From NCBI RefSeq assembly GCF_019039105.1, contig NZ_JAHPIV010000001.1:215382-279381 (forward strand): a stretch of 64,000 nucleotides of DNA, written 5' to 3'. The DNA is from Desertibacillus haloalkaliphilus. Lineage in GTDB: Bacteria; Bacillota; Bacilli; Bacillales; KJ1-10-99. A program made the position numbers and the translations under genes. This document shows positions 1-7,932 of this stretch, in pieces (position 1 is the first letter of the stretch; every line of letters starts with the position of its first letter). Below the pieces are notes generated by a model. That model was not told the DNA's origin. It saw only the letters and a list, made by a program, of their open reading frames with translations, and made no database searches.

Positions 1-1031
1 GCCACCTTCATTTCTTCGTTAATATGTGTCGCATGTGCGTCAAGTGCTCCTCGGAAAATCCCTGGGAAAGCAAGTACGTTATTCACTTGGTTCGGGAAGT
101 CCGAACGTCCTGTTCCGATCACTTTTGCTCCTGCAGCCTTAGCGTCCTTGGGCATAATTTCTGGATCAGGATTAGCCATCGCAAAAATAATTGGATCATC
201 ATTCATGCTTTCGATCATTTCTTTTGTTAGCGCACCTGCAACAGATACACCAATAAATACGTCGGCACCCTCAATCACATCACCTAATTCACCTTCTAGA
301 CGATCACGGTTCGTTACAGCTGCCATTTCTGCTTTAATGTCATTCATTCCATACGGACGATCTGCATAGATGGCGCCTTTTGAGTCACATAAAATAATGT
401 TTTGAACGCCCATGCTTCGCAGTAATTTGATAATTGCAACTCCTGCAGCACCAGCACCATTAGCAACAACTTTAATTTCTGACATTGATTTTCCTGTTAA
501 CTTAAGTGCGTTAATGAGTCCTGCTAACGTTACAATCGCTGTTCCATGTTGATCATCATGAAACACTGGAATATTCGTTTCACGCTTAAGACGCTCTTCA
601 ATCTCAAAGCAGTTAGGTGCGGCAATGTCTTCTAAGTTAACCCCACCGAACGTCGGCTCAAGCAGCTTAACCGTTTCAACGATTTTATCAACATCTGTTG
701 TATCTAAACAAATCGGAAAGGCATCAACACCTGCAAATGATTTAAATAGAACAGATTTTCCTTCCATAACTGGAAGAGCTGCTTCTGGTCCAATATTTCC
801 GAGCCCTAACACGGCTGTTCCATCAGATACAACAGCAACCATGTTACCCTTCATCGTATATTCGTAAACATTTTGTTTATCCTCAAAAATCTCCTTACAA
901 GGTTCAGCAACTCCGGGTGAATATGCTAGGCTTAAATCACTAGCATTTCGTACTGGAATTTTTGATTTTGATTCTAATTTCCCTCGGTTCACGCGATGCA
1001 TATGTAGTGCTTCTTCTCTTGTCGTTGACAA
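1..1031 (-). CDS. ytsJ: NAD(P)-dependent malic enzyme, 3' end beyond the window
   Basis: Oxidative decarboxylation of malate to pyruvate in the cytoplasm. About 343 codons are visible; the last part of the roughly 410-residue protein lies beyond position 1. The start is a TTG at 1029-1031 preceded by AAGGAG with 9 nt spacing. The translation opens STTREEALHMHRVNRGKLES and continues through the family blocks DLSLAYSPGVAEPC, FGGVNLEDIAAPNCFEIEER and HDDQHGTAIVTLAGL, followed by the Rossmann motif VVANGAGAAGVAI. These blocks are those of the bacterial malic enzyme group to which B. subtilis YtsJ (NADP-preferring) belongs. It lies directly downstream of dnaE on the same strand with a 110-bp gap. 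Cofactor preference cannot be read from the sequence. Confidence 0.93.
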   Translation of the reverse strand, partial: MSTTREEALHMHRVNRGKLESKSKIPVRNASDLSLAYSPGVAEPCKEIFEDKQNVYEYTMKGNMVAVVSDGTAVLGLGNIGPEAALPVMEGKSVLFKSFAGVDAFPICLDTTDVDKIVETVKLLEPTFGGVNLEDIAAPNCFEIEERLKRETNIPVFHDDQHGTAIVTLAGLINALKLTGKSMSEIKVVANGAGAAGVAIIKLLRSMGVQNIILCDSKGAIYADRPYGMNDIKAEMAAVTNRDRLEGELGDVIEGADVFIGVSVAGALTKEMIESMNDDPIIFAMANPDPEIMPKDAKAAGAKVIGTGRSDFPNQVNNVLAFPGIFRGALDAHATHINEEMKV

Positions 1032-1141
1032 CAGAGTCACTCTCCTTCTTCATTCGGTTTAGTATATCTTTACAATGGTGATTGGTCTGACCACCCATAA
1101 ACTTCTTTTATTATAACAAATCACTGATAGCTGTACACCCT

Positions 1142-4100
1142 TTATCCCCTATTTAAAACAACATTTTTTTCCCCCAAAAGCCTCTGTAACTGTTCCAGAC
1201 AAGCCGCTGTTCCACTGACACGATAATCGTCCGACAAACGTCGTAGTTGACGATCATGATCATAGTAGAGTACAACCTCAATCGTGCCTGGAAATTGTTT
1301 TAACGTCTTCTGTACGTTTAGTAAAATTCCTTCCTGTTCATGTCTAGGTTCAATCTTTAAAAACAAGCGCTCAGGCTTTGCTGATAACTGTGACACTGCA
1401 CCAACTTTTTCGGCAAAGAACTTCAATGCTTGCCCTTGCTGTTCACGTTTACCTTCAATAAAGACAAGTTCCCCTTTCTTGATCACATTTCGATACGCCT
1501 GATAGCTTCGCGGAAAGATGACAACCTCAAGCTCCGCAGACTCATCACTGACCACGGCAAATGCCATTTCTTCTCCCTTTTTCGTATTAATTTTCTTCAG
1601 TTGATCAATGAGCCCTGCAATACGTTGGGTAGATCGCCCTGTTTGTTGTTTTACAGCTGCGATCGTGCTACGGGAATAAGAAGCAAGAATTTCCTCATAT
1701 TCACTAATTGGGTGACCTGATAGATAAAATCCAAGAACCGATTTTTCATAGTCTAGCATTTCAATATGTTGAAAGGGCGGGACATCAATATATATTGGCT
1801 TGTCATCATCTGAGCGAAATAACTCACCTTTGCTTTTTGACTCTTGCTTACGCTGACCGAATTCAATCGCTTCTTCTAGTGTTGCAAGTAACTGTGCCCG
1901 GTGGTACCCAAATTCATCAAAGCAACCAGCAATGATCAAGGACTCAAGGGCCCGTCGGTTGACATGCCGCAAGTCAACACGAGTACAGAAGTCAAATAAA
2001 TCACGGTAAGGAGACGTCCGCTTTTGAATAATTTCTGCAACTGCACGGCTACCAACACCTTTGATCGCAGCTAATCCAAATTGAATCGAGTGTTCCTTGA
2101 CCATAAATGCCCCTTGACTCCCATTAATCGATGGCGCTACTAGCGGGATCCCCTGTTGTTTTGCTTCAAACACATATTGCGAAATCTTATCATCAAGCCC
2201 AATCGCATTCGTTAAAAGCGAACTGTAAAAGGCTAATGGGTAATTGGCTTTCATATATGCAAGCTGATAGGCAATCACACTGTAGGCGACTGCATGACTG
2301 CGGTTAAAACCATAATTAGCAAATCGAACAATTAAGTCATAGACAGCCTCAGCCGTTGCCTGTTCGTATCCTTTATTTATTGCTCCTTGAACAAAGTGAA
2401 CACGTTCCTCTTCAAGAACCTCACGTTTTTTCTTGCTAACCGCACGCCGTAATAAATCGGCCTCCCCTAATGAAAAGCCAGCCATTGTGGCTGCTATCTG
2501 CATAATTTGTTCTTGATAAACAATAACCCCATACGTGTCTGCCAAGATCGGCTTAAGGTCAGGATGTGGATACGTCACTTGTCGTCGCCCGTGTTTACCT
2601 TCAATGTAATCAGGAATGTGCTCCATTGGACCCGGACGGTAGAGGGCATTAACGGCAACAATATCTTCAAACCGGTTAGGCTTTAGTTTTTGAAGTACAC
2701 TACGCATCCCTGCTGATTCTAGTTGAAAAACACCCGTCGTCTCTCCTCTACCTAGAAGCTCGAACGTCTTCGGATCATCAAGCGGGAGATCTTGAATGAT
2801 GACCGTTTCCCCTGTTTGCTGTTCAATCATTGTGACCATTTGTTCTAAAAGAGTTAAATTTTTCAACCCTAAAAAATCCATCTTTACTAATCCTAATTCC
2901 TCTAATACATCCATCGGGTACTGCGTTAGACGAACCCGGTCATGTCCACTTTGAAGGGGAACAACTGCTGTCAACGGATCTTGACTAATAACGATCCCTG
3001 CTGCATGTGTTGAAGCATGGCGTGGGATGCCTTCAATTTTCGATGCCAATTGAAACAATCGTTTCAATTCCTCAGACCGACTGATCATCTTTTTCAGCTC
3101 AACATTCCCTCTGACCGCTTCACTGAGGGTAATCCCCGGGGAACTCGGGATTTGTTTAGCTGCCGAATCGATTAATCGTTGCTCAAGCCCGAGCACACGC
3201 CCAACGTCACGCAAGGCCGCTTTAGCTGCCAAGGTACCAAAGGTAATAATTTGAGCGACATGGCTATGTCCATATTTATTGACGACATAATCAATCACTT
3301 CCTCACGCCTACGGTCAGGAAAATCGATATCAATATCAGGCATGGAAATTCGCTCAGGATTCAGGAACCTTTCAAACAATAAGCGATAACGAATTGGATC
3401 GACGTTCGTAATCTCTAACACATATGCCACTAGTGAGCCTGCCGCAGAACCACGTCCTGGTCCAGTGATCATCCCTTGTTGGTGGGCATAATTCATAAAA
3501 TCCCAGACGATTAAAAAATAATCAGTATAATTCATGTCATTAATGATGCTAAGTTCGTAGTTAAGTCGTGCCCTAATTTCTTCTGTAATTACCGAATATC
3601 GTTTCTTAAGGCCTTGTTCACACAGATGTTGTAAGTATTCTTTGGCACTACCCTCCATAGGAAGCGGATACTTCGGTAACACCTCCTGACCGAATGGAAT
3701 CGTTACATGACAACGGTCAGCTATTTCACCACTACGTTGACATGCTTCAGGGACGTCTTGTAAATTCTGTTCGATCTCACTCTCTGACATCAAATAATCG
3801 AGACTAGCAACTTCCCGGTGTTGATCAGTGACTTGCCTTCCTTCACCAATCGCTAGTAAACATTCATAGGCAACATGATCGCCTTTATCTACATAATGAA
3901 CATGATTTGAAGCCACGAGCAAACAGTTTGTCCGATTCGACAACGCTGCAAGGTCACTGATCAGTTGTTTTTCGATCGCTGTTTTCGAAGGCTGAATTTC
4001 AAGGTAAACATTCTCCTCACCAAAAAGAGACTGATAATTGCTAACACATTCATTAGCTTGTTGAAAGTCACCATTCATCAAGTGCCCTTGTGGTTCACCA

Positions 4101-4495
4101 CCATGAAACGAAGCGAGCGCAATTACGTTCTTTGTAGGTATGAGCTGTTCCTTTTTTAAAGTTGGCTCATGATATTCATTTGTTTGCGCAAGACTTGCAA
4201 ACTTCATCAATTGCTCATACCCTTGATTATTTTTGGCTAGGAGAACGAGTTTGTGTCTACGGTCTCCTTTCTCCGTTGTCGTCACATCAACTTCAATACC
4301 AATGATCGGCTTTATTCCAGCCTCTATACACGCTTTATAAAACGGGACCACACCGTACATGACATTTTGGTCGGTAAGTGCTAGCGCTGAAAAGCCCAAC
4401 TGCTTCGCTCGAGCAACTAAATCATCAACCCTTGCTGCCGCTTTTAACAAACTATATTCACTATGAACATGTAAATGGACAAACCCCACTTGCAT
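1142..4495 (-). CDS. dnaE: DNA polymerase III alpha subunit, DnaE type
   Basis: Replicative polymerase subunit of the DnaE class; in Bacillus it extends primers before hand-over to PolC. Protein of 1117 residues, the usual length. An N-terminal PHP domain (about 4-200, with HLHVHSEYS at the start) is followed by the C-family polymerase palm. The catalytic aspartate motif MPDIDIDFPD lies at residues 385-394 (D387, D389, D391). Helix-hairpin-helix DNA-binding segments follow near 810-880, and an OB fold near 955-1030 (RIAGLIDQLKKINTKKGEEM). The ATG at 4493-4495 has AAGGGG just 4 nt upstream, so spacing is tight, but the start matches the family. No promoter was picked. The upstream 570 bp hold mobile-like repeats rather than another gene. 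Confidence 0.97.
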   Translation of the reverse strand: MQVGFVHLHVHSEYSLLKAAARVDDLVARAKQLGFSALALTDQNVMYGVVPFYKACIEAGIKPIIGIEVDVTTTEKGDRRHKLVLLAKNNQGYEQLMKFASLAQTNEYHEPTLKKEQLIPTKNVIALASFHGGEPQGHLMNGDFQQANECVSNYQSLFGEENVYLEIQPSKTAIEKQLISDLAALSNRTNCLLVASNHVHYVDKGDHVAYECLLAIGEGRQVTDQHREVASLDYLMSESEIEQNLQDVPEACQRSGEIADRCHVTIPFGQEVLPKYPLPMEGSAKEYLQHLCEQGLKKRYSVITEEIRARLNYELSIINDMNYTDYFLIVWDFMNYAHQQGMITGPGRGSAAGSLVAYVLEITNVDPIRYRLLFERFLNPERISMPDIDIDFPDRRREEVIDYVVNKYGHSHVAQIITFGTLAAKAALRDVGRVLGLEQRLIDSAAKQIPSSPGITLSEAVRGNVELKKMISRSEELKRLFQLASKIEGIPRHASTHAAGIVISQDPLTAVVPLQSGHDRVRLTQYPMDVLEELGLVKMDFLGLKNLTLLEQMVTMIEQQTGETVIIQDLPLDDPKTFELLGRGETTGVFQLESAGMRSVLQKLKPNRFEDIVAVNALYRPGPMEHIPDYIEGKHGRRQVTYPHPDLKPILADTYGVIVYQEQIMQIAATMAGFSLGEADLLRRAVSKKKREVLEEERVHFVQGAINKGYEQATAEAVYDLIVRFANYGFNRSHAVAYSVIAYQLAYMKANYPLAFYSSLLTNAIGLDDKISQYVFEAKQQGIPLVAPSINGSQGAFMVKEHSIQFGLAAIKGVGSRAVAEIIQKRTSPYRDLFDFCTRVDLRHVNRRALESLIIAGCFDEFGYHRAQLLATLEEAIEFGQRKQESKSKGELFRSDDDKPIYIDVPPFQHIEMLDYEKSVLGFYLSGHPISEYEEILASYSRSTIAAVKQQTGRSTQRIAGLIDQLKKINTKKGEEMAFAVVSDESAELEVVIFPRSYQAYRNVIKKGELVFIEGKREQQGQALKFFAEKVGAVSQLSAKPERLFLKIEPRHEQEGILLNVQKTLKQFPGTIEVVLYYDHDRQLRRLSDDYRVSGTAACLEQLQRLLGEKNVVLNRG

Positions 4496-4615
4496 CTTCC
4501 CCTTTTTTTCTTCTCTATATTTTATAGATTATGCTTTCTTTTCCTTCTTAATTGTTACCGTTCCACACGAAATGGCTCAGCCATTACCCAAAATCACTTT
4601 TCCAGCCACCATTTT

Positions 4616-4825
4616 CTTGAAAGGCTCTGTTATCGTTGAATGTTGATATTGGGCTCATTTTATGGAAGATATGAATGAAATCCTATGAGAAAATAAATTT
4701 TCTCCATGATTTCATTCATATCTTCCAACTTTCAGTCCCTGAAAGGCGTGCGAAACTATGCTTTCGCACGAAATGAGCCCAATATCAACGAGCATCAACA
4801 CTAAACTTTAACACAGCCTCTTGAA
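4616..4825. mobile_element. MITE-like element of nested palindromes
   Basis: A non-coding block bounded by imperfect 11-bp terminal inverted repeats AGGCTCTGTTA (4622-4632) and TAACACAGCCT (4809-4819). Both are flanked by CTTGAA (4616-4621 and 4820-4825), a candidate 6-bp target duplication. Inside are a perfect 18-bp inverted pair (4643-4660 with 4771-4788) and a perfect 20-bp pair (4663-4682 with 4708-4727). Three smaller hairpins also lie inside: GAGAAAAT at 4687-4704, CTTTCAG at 4729-4745 and GTGCGAAA at 4748-4769. No ORF is present. The layout is that of a miniature inverted-repeat transposable element; the parent transposase family is not identified. Confidence 0.7.
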
Positions 4826-4835
4826 AAATCGATAC

Positions 4836-4888
4836 CACTCCTTGGAGTGCGCTAGCATACAAGGGTGAGTACACTGAAGTGAGAGAGG
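4836..4888 (-). repeat. Shortened inverted copy of the two-hairpin repeat family
   Basis: On the minus strand this reads CAGTGTACTCACCCT followed closely by TAGCGCACTCC. These are the flanks of the about 118-bp repeat seen at 11.0, 57.1 and 63.6 kb, but the central part carrying GGCGGTGCGAGTAAG is missing. The copy is therefore internally deleted and in the opposite orientation to the others. The rest of the gap up to ytrH (4889-5063) holds no gene; a GCTTG/CAAGC hairpin lies near 4923-4941. Confidence 0.55.
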
Positions 4889-5063
4889 TCTTTCGTGATG
4901 TACTACTTATTAGTATGAAGAGGCTTGGTTATGAAAACAAGCATATCTTCCTGAGAGATTCAATATAAATAGATAAAGAGATAAACCTTCTAGATCGTTC
5001 GCATGACTAAGGAGTTTTAAGATGAACTAGCAACCAAACCACTTGTAAGTGAGGTGTTTTTGT

Positions 5064-5399
5064 ATGGACCGAGACTTTATCGCGACCCTTGTCATAGACT
5101 TTTTTGTTGCTTTTGGTGTCATTATCGGAGGGGCTTTAATTGGTGGAATTGGTGCGTTTTTAATCGGCAACCCCCCATTAAAAACGATACATGATCTAGC
5201 CGCCAGCCTAAAAATCTGGGCACTCGTTGCAGCGATCGGAGGAACATTCGATGCGATTACTAGCTTAGAACGTGGTCTATTTTACGGAACACATGATGAT
5301 ATTTTCAAAACATTATTTATGATCTTCGCTGCCCTTTGTGGTGCTCATACAGGTACAACTCTCATTCAATGGATCACGCAGGAGCATATCGGTCAATGA
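5064..5399 (+). CDS. ytrH: Sporulation membrane protein YtrH
   Basis: A 111-residue membrane protein of the YtrH family. In B. subtilis ytrH is expressed in the mother cell under sigma-E and is needed for efficient sporulation. Several hydrophobic helices are visible (about 5-30, 46-62 and 80-100) with glycine-rich turns such as VIIGGALIGGIGAFLIGN. The ATG at 5064 is chosen because GAGGTG lies 7 nt upstream; the in-frame GTG at 5049 sits inside that ribosome-binding region. It overlaps ytrI by the ATGA at 5396-5399, so the two are translationally coupled. A stray AAGGAG followed by ATG AAC TAG lies at 5011-5030, upstream. Confidence 0.9.
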   Translation: MDRDFIATLVIDFFVAFGVIIGGALIGGIGAFLIGNPPLKTIHDLAASLKIWALVAAIGGTFDAITSLERGLFYGTHDDIFKTLFMIFAALCGAHTGTTLIQWITQEHIGQ

Positions 5400-5899
5400 G
5401 GATCCCCCCATATTATCAGCACCCGGGATGGCAACGGTTTCTCGCCGGGGTCGTGATCGGCATGCTTATTGGCTGGTTATTTTTTCTTTATCATTTTGGT
5501 CACGTACACGAGAAGCTAGTCATAGAAATAAGGAAGCAACAGATGACAATCGAAAATCAAAAGAAAGATATCGAAACATTGCGCAGTGATCAAAGAAGGT
5601 TAAATGAGGAAAATCAGAAGAAACTAACGATCCAGGACATAGAGATCGAATTTACGAACGAGCGCAAATTAAGGTTAAACGAATTAACACTCTATGAACT
5701 CAGACAAAAAGCGATTGATGAATTAAACTTTCTAAAAAACAAAGACATCGAAACTGTCGCTGAAACAAAAGATTTAATGATTCGAACGATTGAAAATAAG
5801 GTGTTTGAAATTGAAGATAGCCGCTATCAGCTCAATGTGGAGGAGCTTTATTTATTTACAACACTTGAAATGCACATGAAAATAGAACTCGTTAACTAA
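5396..5899 (+). CDS. ytrI: Sporulation membrane protein YtrI
   Basis: A 167-residue protein, the same length as B. subtilis YtrI, whose gene is also paired with ytrH. One transmembrane segment (about residues 15-35, FLAGVVIGMLIGWLFFLYHF) is followed by a long charged coiled coil (about 40-110) and a small C-terminal region. The start ATG overlaps the ytrH stop. A longer reading frame begins at 5336 but runs inside ytrH and has no ribosome-binding site. The likely topology is an N-terminal anchor with the soluble part outside the membrane. The role follows from the family and the ytrHI pairing; the molecular function is unknown. Confidence 0.88.
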   Translation: MRIPPYYQHPGWQRFLAGVVIGMLIGWLFFLYHFGHVHEKLVIEIRKQQMTIENQKKDIETLRSDQRRLNEENQKKLTIQDIEIEFTNERKLRLNELTLYELRQKAIDELNFLKNKDIETVAETKDLMIRTIENKVFEIEDSRYQLNVEELYLFTTLEMHMKIELVN

Positions 5900-6043
5900 A
5901 AGAAATGGTATAAAAATAAATATTATTTTTGAATTTTGTTAAAAATAAACTCATTCGCATTCATTTTCCGTTATAATATAAGGAAGTTGATTACTGATCC
6001 ATATGGCTTTATAATCCATCTATTCTTTTGGGAGGTGTTACAA

Positions 6044-6253
6044 TTGGATGTAACAGGTAAAGAAATGATCATTAATCGCAAAGAAATGGCTCTAAAAAAA
6101 GTAGACAAAATCAAAGCGGGGTACTCTGCGTTTGCCGAAACTAAAGAAGTCGCTGATTTTATTAAAAAAGAATTAGCTAAAGAAAATATCGAAGTATACG
6201 AAGACAATACGGAATTAGGTTCTTGGTTTATCCCCAAAAACAAAAAGGACTAA
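6044..6253 (+). CDS. Small conserved hypothetical protein, 69 aa
   Basis: A small soluble lysine-rich protein that I do not recognise with certainty. The translation reads DVTGKEMIINRKEMALKKVD and ends GSWFIPKNKKD. The TTG at 6044 is chosen because GGGAGG lies 8 nt upstream; the longer frame from 5936 would start upstream of the putative promoter region. The C-terminal half (ADFIKKELAKENIEVYEDN) looks like an alpha-beta unit. Its position between ytrI and nrnA matches a small gene at this place in B. subtilis, so it may be the counterpart of a ytz-named small protein, but that is a guess from position. A TATAAT (5972-5977) upstream has no convincing -35 box. Confidence 0.7.
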   Translation: MDVTGKEMIINRKEMALKKVDKIKAGYSAFAETKEVADFIKKELAKENIEVYEDNTELGSWFIPKNKKD

Positions 6254-6257
6254 AATA

Positions 6258-6366
6258 ATAGAGGCTGTCCCATAAGTGACTTCTCATCTACAACAATATG
6301 TATAACTTTCCAATCAAGTTATACATATTGTTCAGATGGCTGTTTCTTAACCGGGAGAGCCTCTAT
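6258..6366. terminator. Nested inverted repeat between convergent genes
   Basis: Outer arms ATAGAGGCT (6258-6266) and AGCCTCTAT (6358-6366) enclose a perfect 15-bp pair at 6294-6308 and 6316-6330. It sits between the 69-aa gene and the convergent nrnA. It could serve as a bidirectional terminator, although no strong T-run follows, or be a decayed palindromic repeat. Confidence 0.5.
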
Positions 6367-6407
6367 CGTCTTTTATTATTGGCATCCTCTAAACGACGAA
6401 CAAATGG

Positions 6408-7349
6408 TTACCCCTGTAAACATAGTTCATCTAATTCACGAATGATTTCTTCTGTCTCTTCCCATGATGATGCTTTAGCTCCTGAGGCTAATGGATGTCC
6501 ACCACCACGATAACGAGTTGCGATTTCATTTACATGCGGCCCCTTTGAGCGTAAACGTACACGTATGTTTCCATCTGGCTCCTCAACAAAGAAGACCCAT
6601 GCGCGCATTCCTTCGACATCTGAAAAGGCATTAACTAATTGTGACGATTCACTTGTAGTAACATCAAATTGTTGTAAGATATCCTTTGTAAGCGACATAA
6701 TCCCTAACCCCGAGTCTAAGACATGGAAATGTTGCAAAACATACCCCTCAAGTCGAGTCAGTTTTAACTCCTTCCGGTAAAGGCTGGAATAAAATGCCGT
6801 TTGATCAAAGTTTTCCTTCACTAGCTCACTCGTATACCGCAACGTTTTTGCTGTCGTATTCGGATAGCGAAAGCGTCCTGTATCTCCAACAATTCCAGCA
6901 TACAGCAACAGTGCTGTTTCTTGACTTAAACGAAAACCGTCCTTCATACCATGCTCGAATAATTCATAAATCATTTCACTTGTGGAACTCGCTTGCGTAT
7001 CGACCCAAACGAGATCGCCATATGGTTCTTCATTGGGGTGATGATCAATTTTGATAAGATAGTCCGCAGATTGATAGCGTTTGTCACTAATTCTTTCCGA
7101 ATTGGCGGTATCACAAACAATTACTAAGGCACCGTCATAAACAGCGTCTGAGATTGTGTCCATAGTCGCTAAAAAAGTTAACGATGGCTCTTCTTCACCG
7201 ACAACGTAAACGTTTTTGGTAGCATCATAGTCTTTGATAAGTGTAGCGAGAGCGACTTGTGATCCAATCGCATCAGGATCTGGTCGTTCGTGCCGATGGA
7301 TAATGATTGTGTCATAGTCGTTAATTTTAGAGATAATCTGTTCATGCAT
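6408..7349 (-). CDS. nrnA: Oligoribonuclease / pAp phosphatase NrnA
   Basis: DHH-family phosphoesterase of 313 residues (B. subtilis YtqI/NrnA) that degrades 2-5 nt RNAs and dephosphorylates 3'-phosphoadenosine 5'-phosphate. The DHH blocks are complete: HRHERPDPDAIGSQ near residue 18, CDTANSERISD near 87, and the signature IDHHPN near 103. The C-terminal DHHA1 block GGGHPLASGA lies near 285. The ATG at 7349 has AAGGAG 11 nt upstream. It is transcribed opposite to its neighbours and ends against the inverted repeat at 6258-6366. pAp phosphatase activity links it to sulfate assimilation and CoA turnover, although no such genes are in the window. Confidence 0.95.
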   Translation of the reverse strand: MHEQIISKINDYDTIIIHRHERPDPDAIGSQVALATLIKDYDATKNVYVVGEEEPSLTFLATMDTISDAVYDGALVIVCDTANSERISDKRYQSADYLIKIDHHPNEEPYGDLVWVDTQASSTSEMIYELFEHGMKDGFRLSQETALLLYAGIVGDTGRFRYPNTTAKTLRYTSELVKENFDQTAFYSSLYRKELKLTRLEGYVLQHFHVLDSGLGIMSLTKDILQQFDVTTSESSQLVNAFSDVEGMRAWVFFVEEPDGNIRVRLRSKGPHVNEIATRYRGGGHPLASGAKASSWEETEEIIRELDELCLQG

Positions 7350-7490
7350 GGCTAATATAACTCCTTATCTTTTCATTAGTAAAATACAACCTCATCGGAG
7401 GAATCACCATTTGATTCCGCTAGCAATTCAGTATAAGACAAGGTACAATGGATGTATATCTATGTATGCTAGCAACGGGAGGAATGTAGG

Positions 7491-7796
7491 ATGGCTTTTA
7501 CGATTTTAATCGTTTTTTCAGCAGTATTCTTTTTCTTTTATAAAATTAAACATTGGCGTTCTAAAGCACCTGTTGAAAAAAGATGGCTGCAAACGAAAGC
7601 AAATATGGCATTGGGATCGTTTCTTGTTGCCTTTGGATTAAACTTACTCGTCTATACACGAGGGACAATTGATATTGTCATCGGGTCAATCTTCACACTG
7701 TTAGGCCTTGCAAATGTTATCTTAGGTTACAAAGCCTATCGCCACTATTTACCGCAAGTTATTGCCGAAGCAGAACAAGCAACAAAGAACGCTTAA
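7491..7796 (+). CDS. ytpI: YtpI family membrane protein
   Basis: A 101-residue membrane protein with three predicted helices (about 1-18, 38-54 and 58-78). The motif VEKRWLQTKANMALGSFL is typical of the YtpI family found beside nrnA in Bacillus. GGAGG lies 9 nt upstream of the ATG. Its function is unknown in the family. It is transcribed divergently from nrnA, with 141 bp between them, and ends at a bidirectional terminator shared with ytoI. Confidence 0.85.
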   Translation: MAFTILIVFSAVFFFFYKIKHWRSKAPVEKRWLQTKANMALGSFLVAFGLNLLVYTRGTIDIVIGSIFTLLGLANVILGYKAYRHYLPQVIAEAEQATKNA

Positions 7797-7801
7797 CCTC
7801 T

Positions 7802-7897
7802 AAAAAAGGGCTACCCCATTAGTGGCTGCTCACCTCGAGTAAGGATTCTTATGACTCCTAAGGTGACGGTTCCTTGACTTGGGACGGCCCTTTTTTT
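7802..7897. terminator. Bidirectional terminator ytpI/ytoI
   Basis: AAAAAAGGGCTACCCCA pairs with TGGGACGGCCCTTTTTTT across an about 95-bp stem-loop. The T-runs on both strands suit the convergent genes. Confidence 0.75.
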
Positions 7898-7932
7898 GTA
7901 CAAGCAATCACGCATCATCATGTATATATGAG

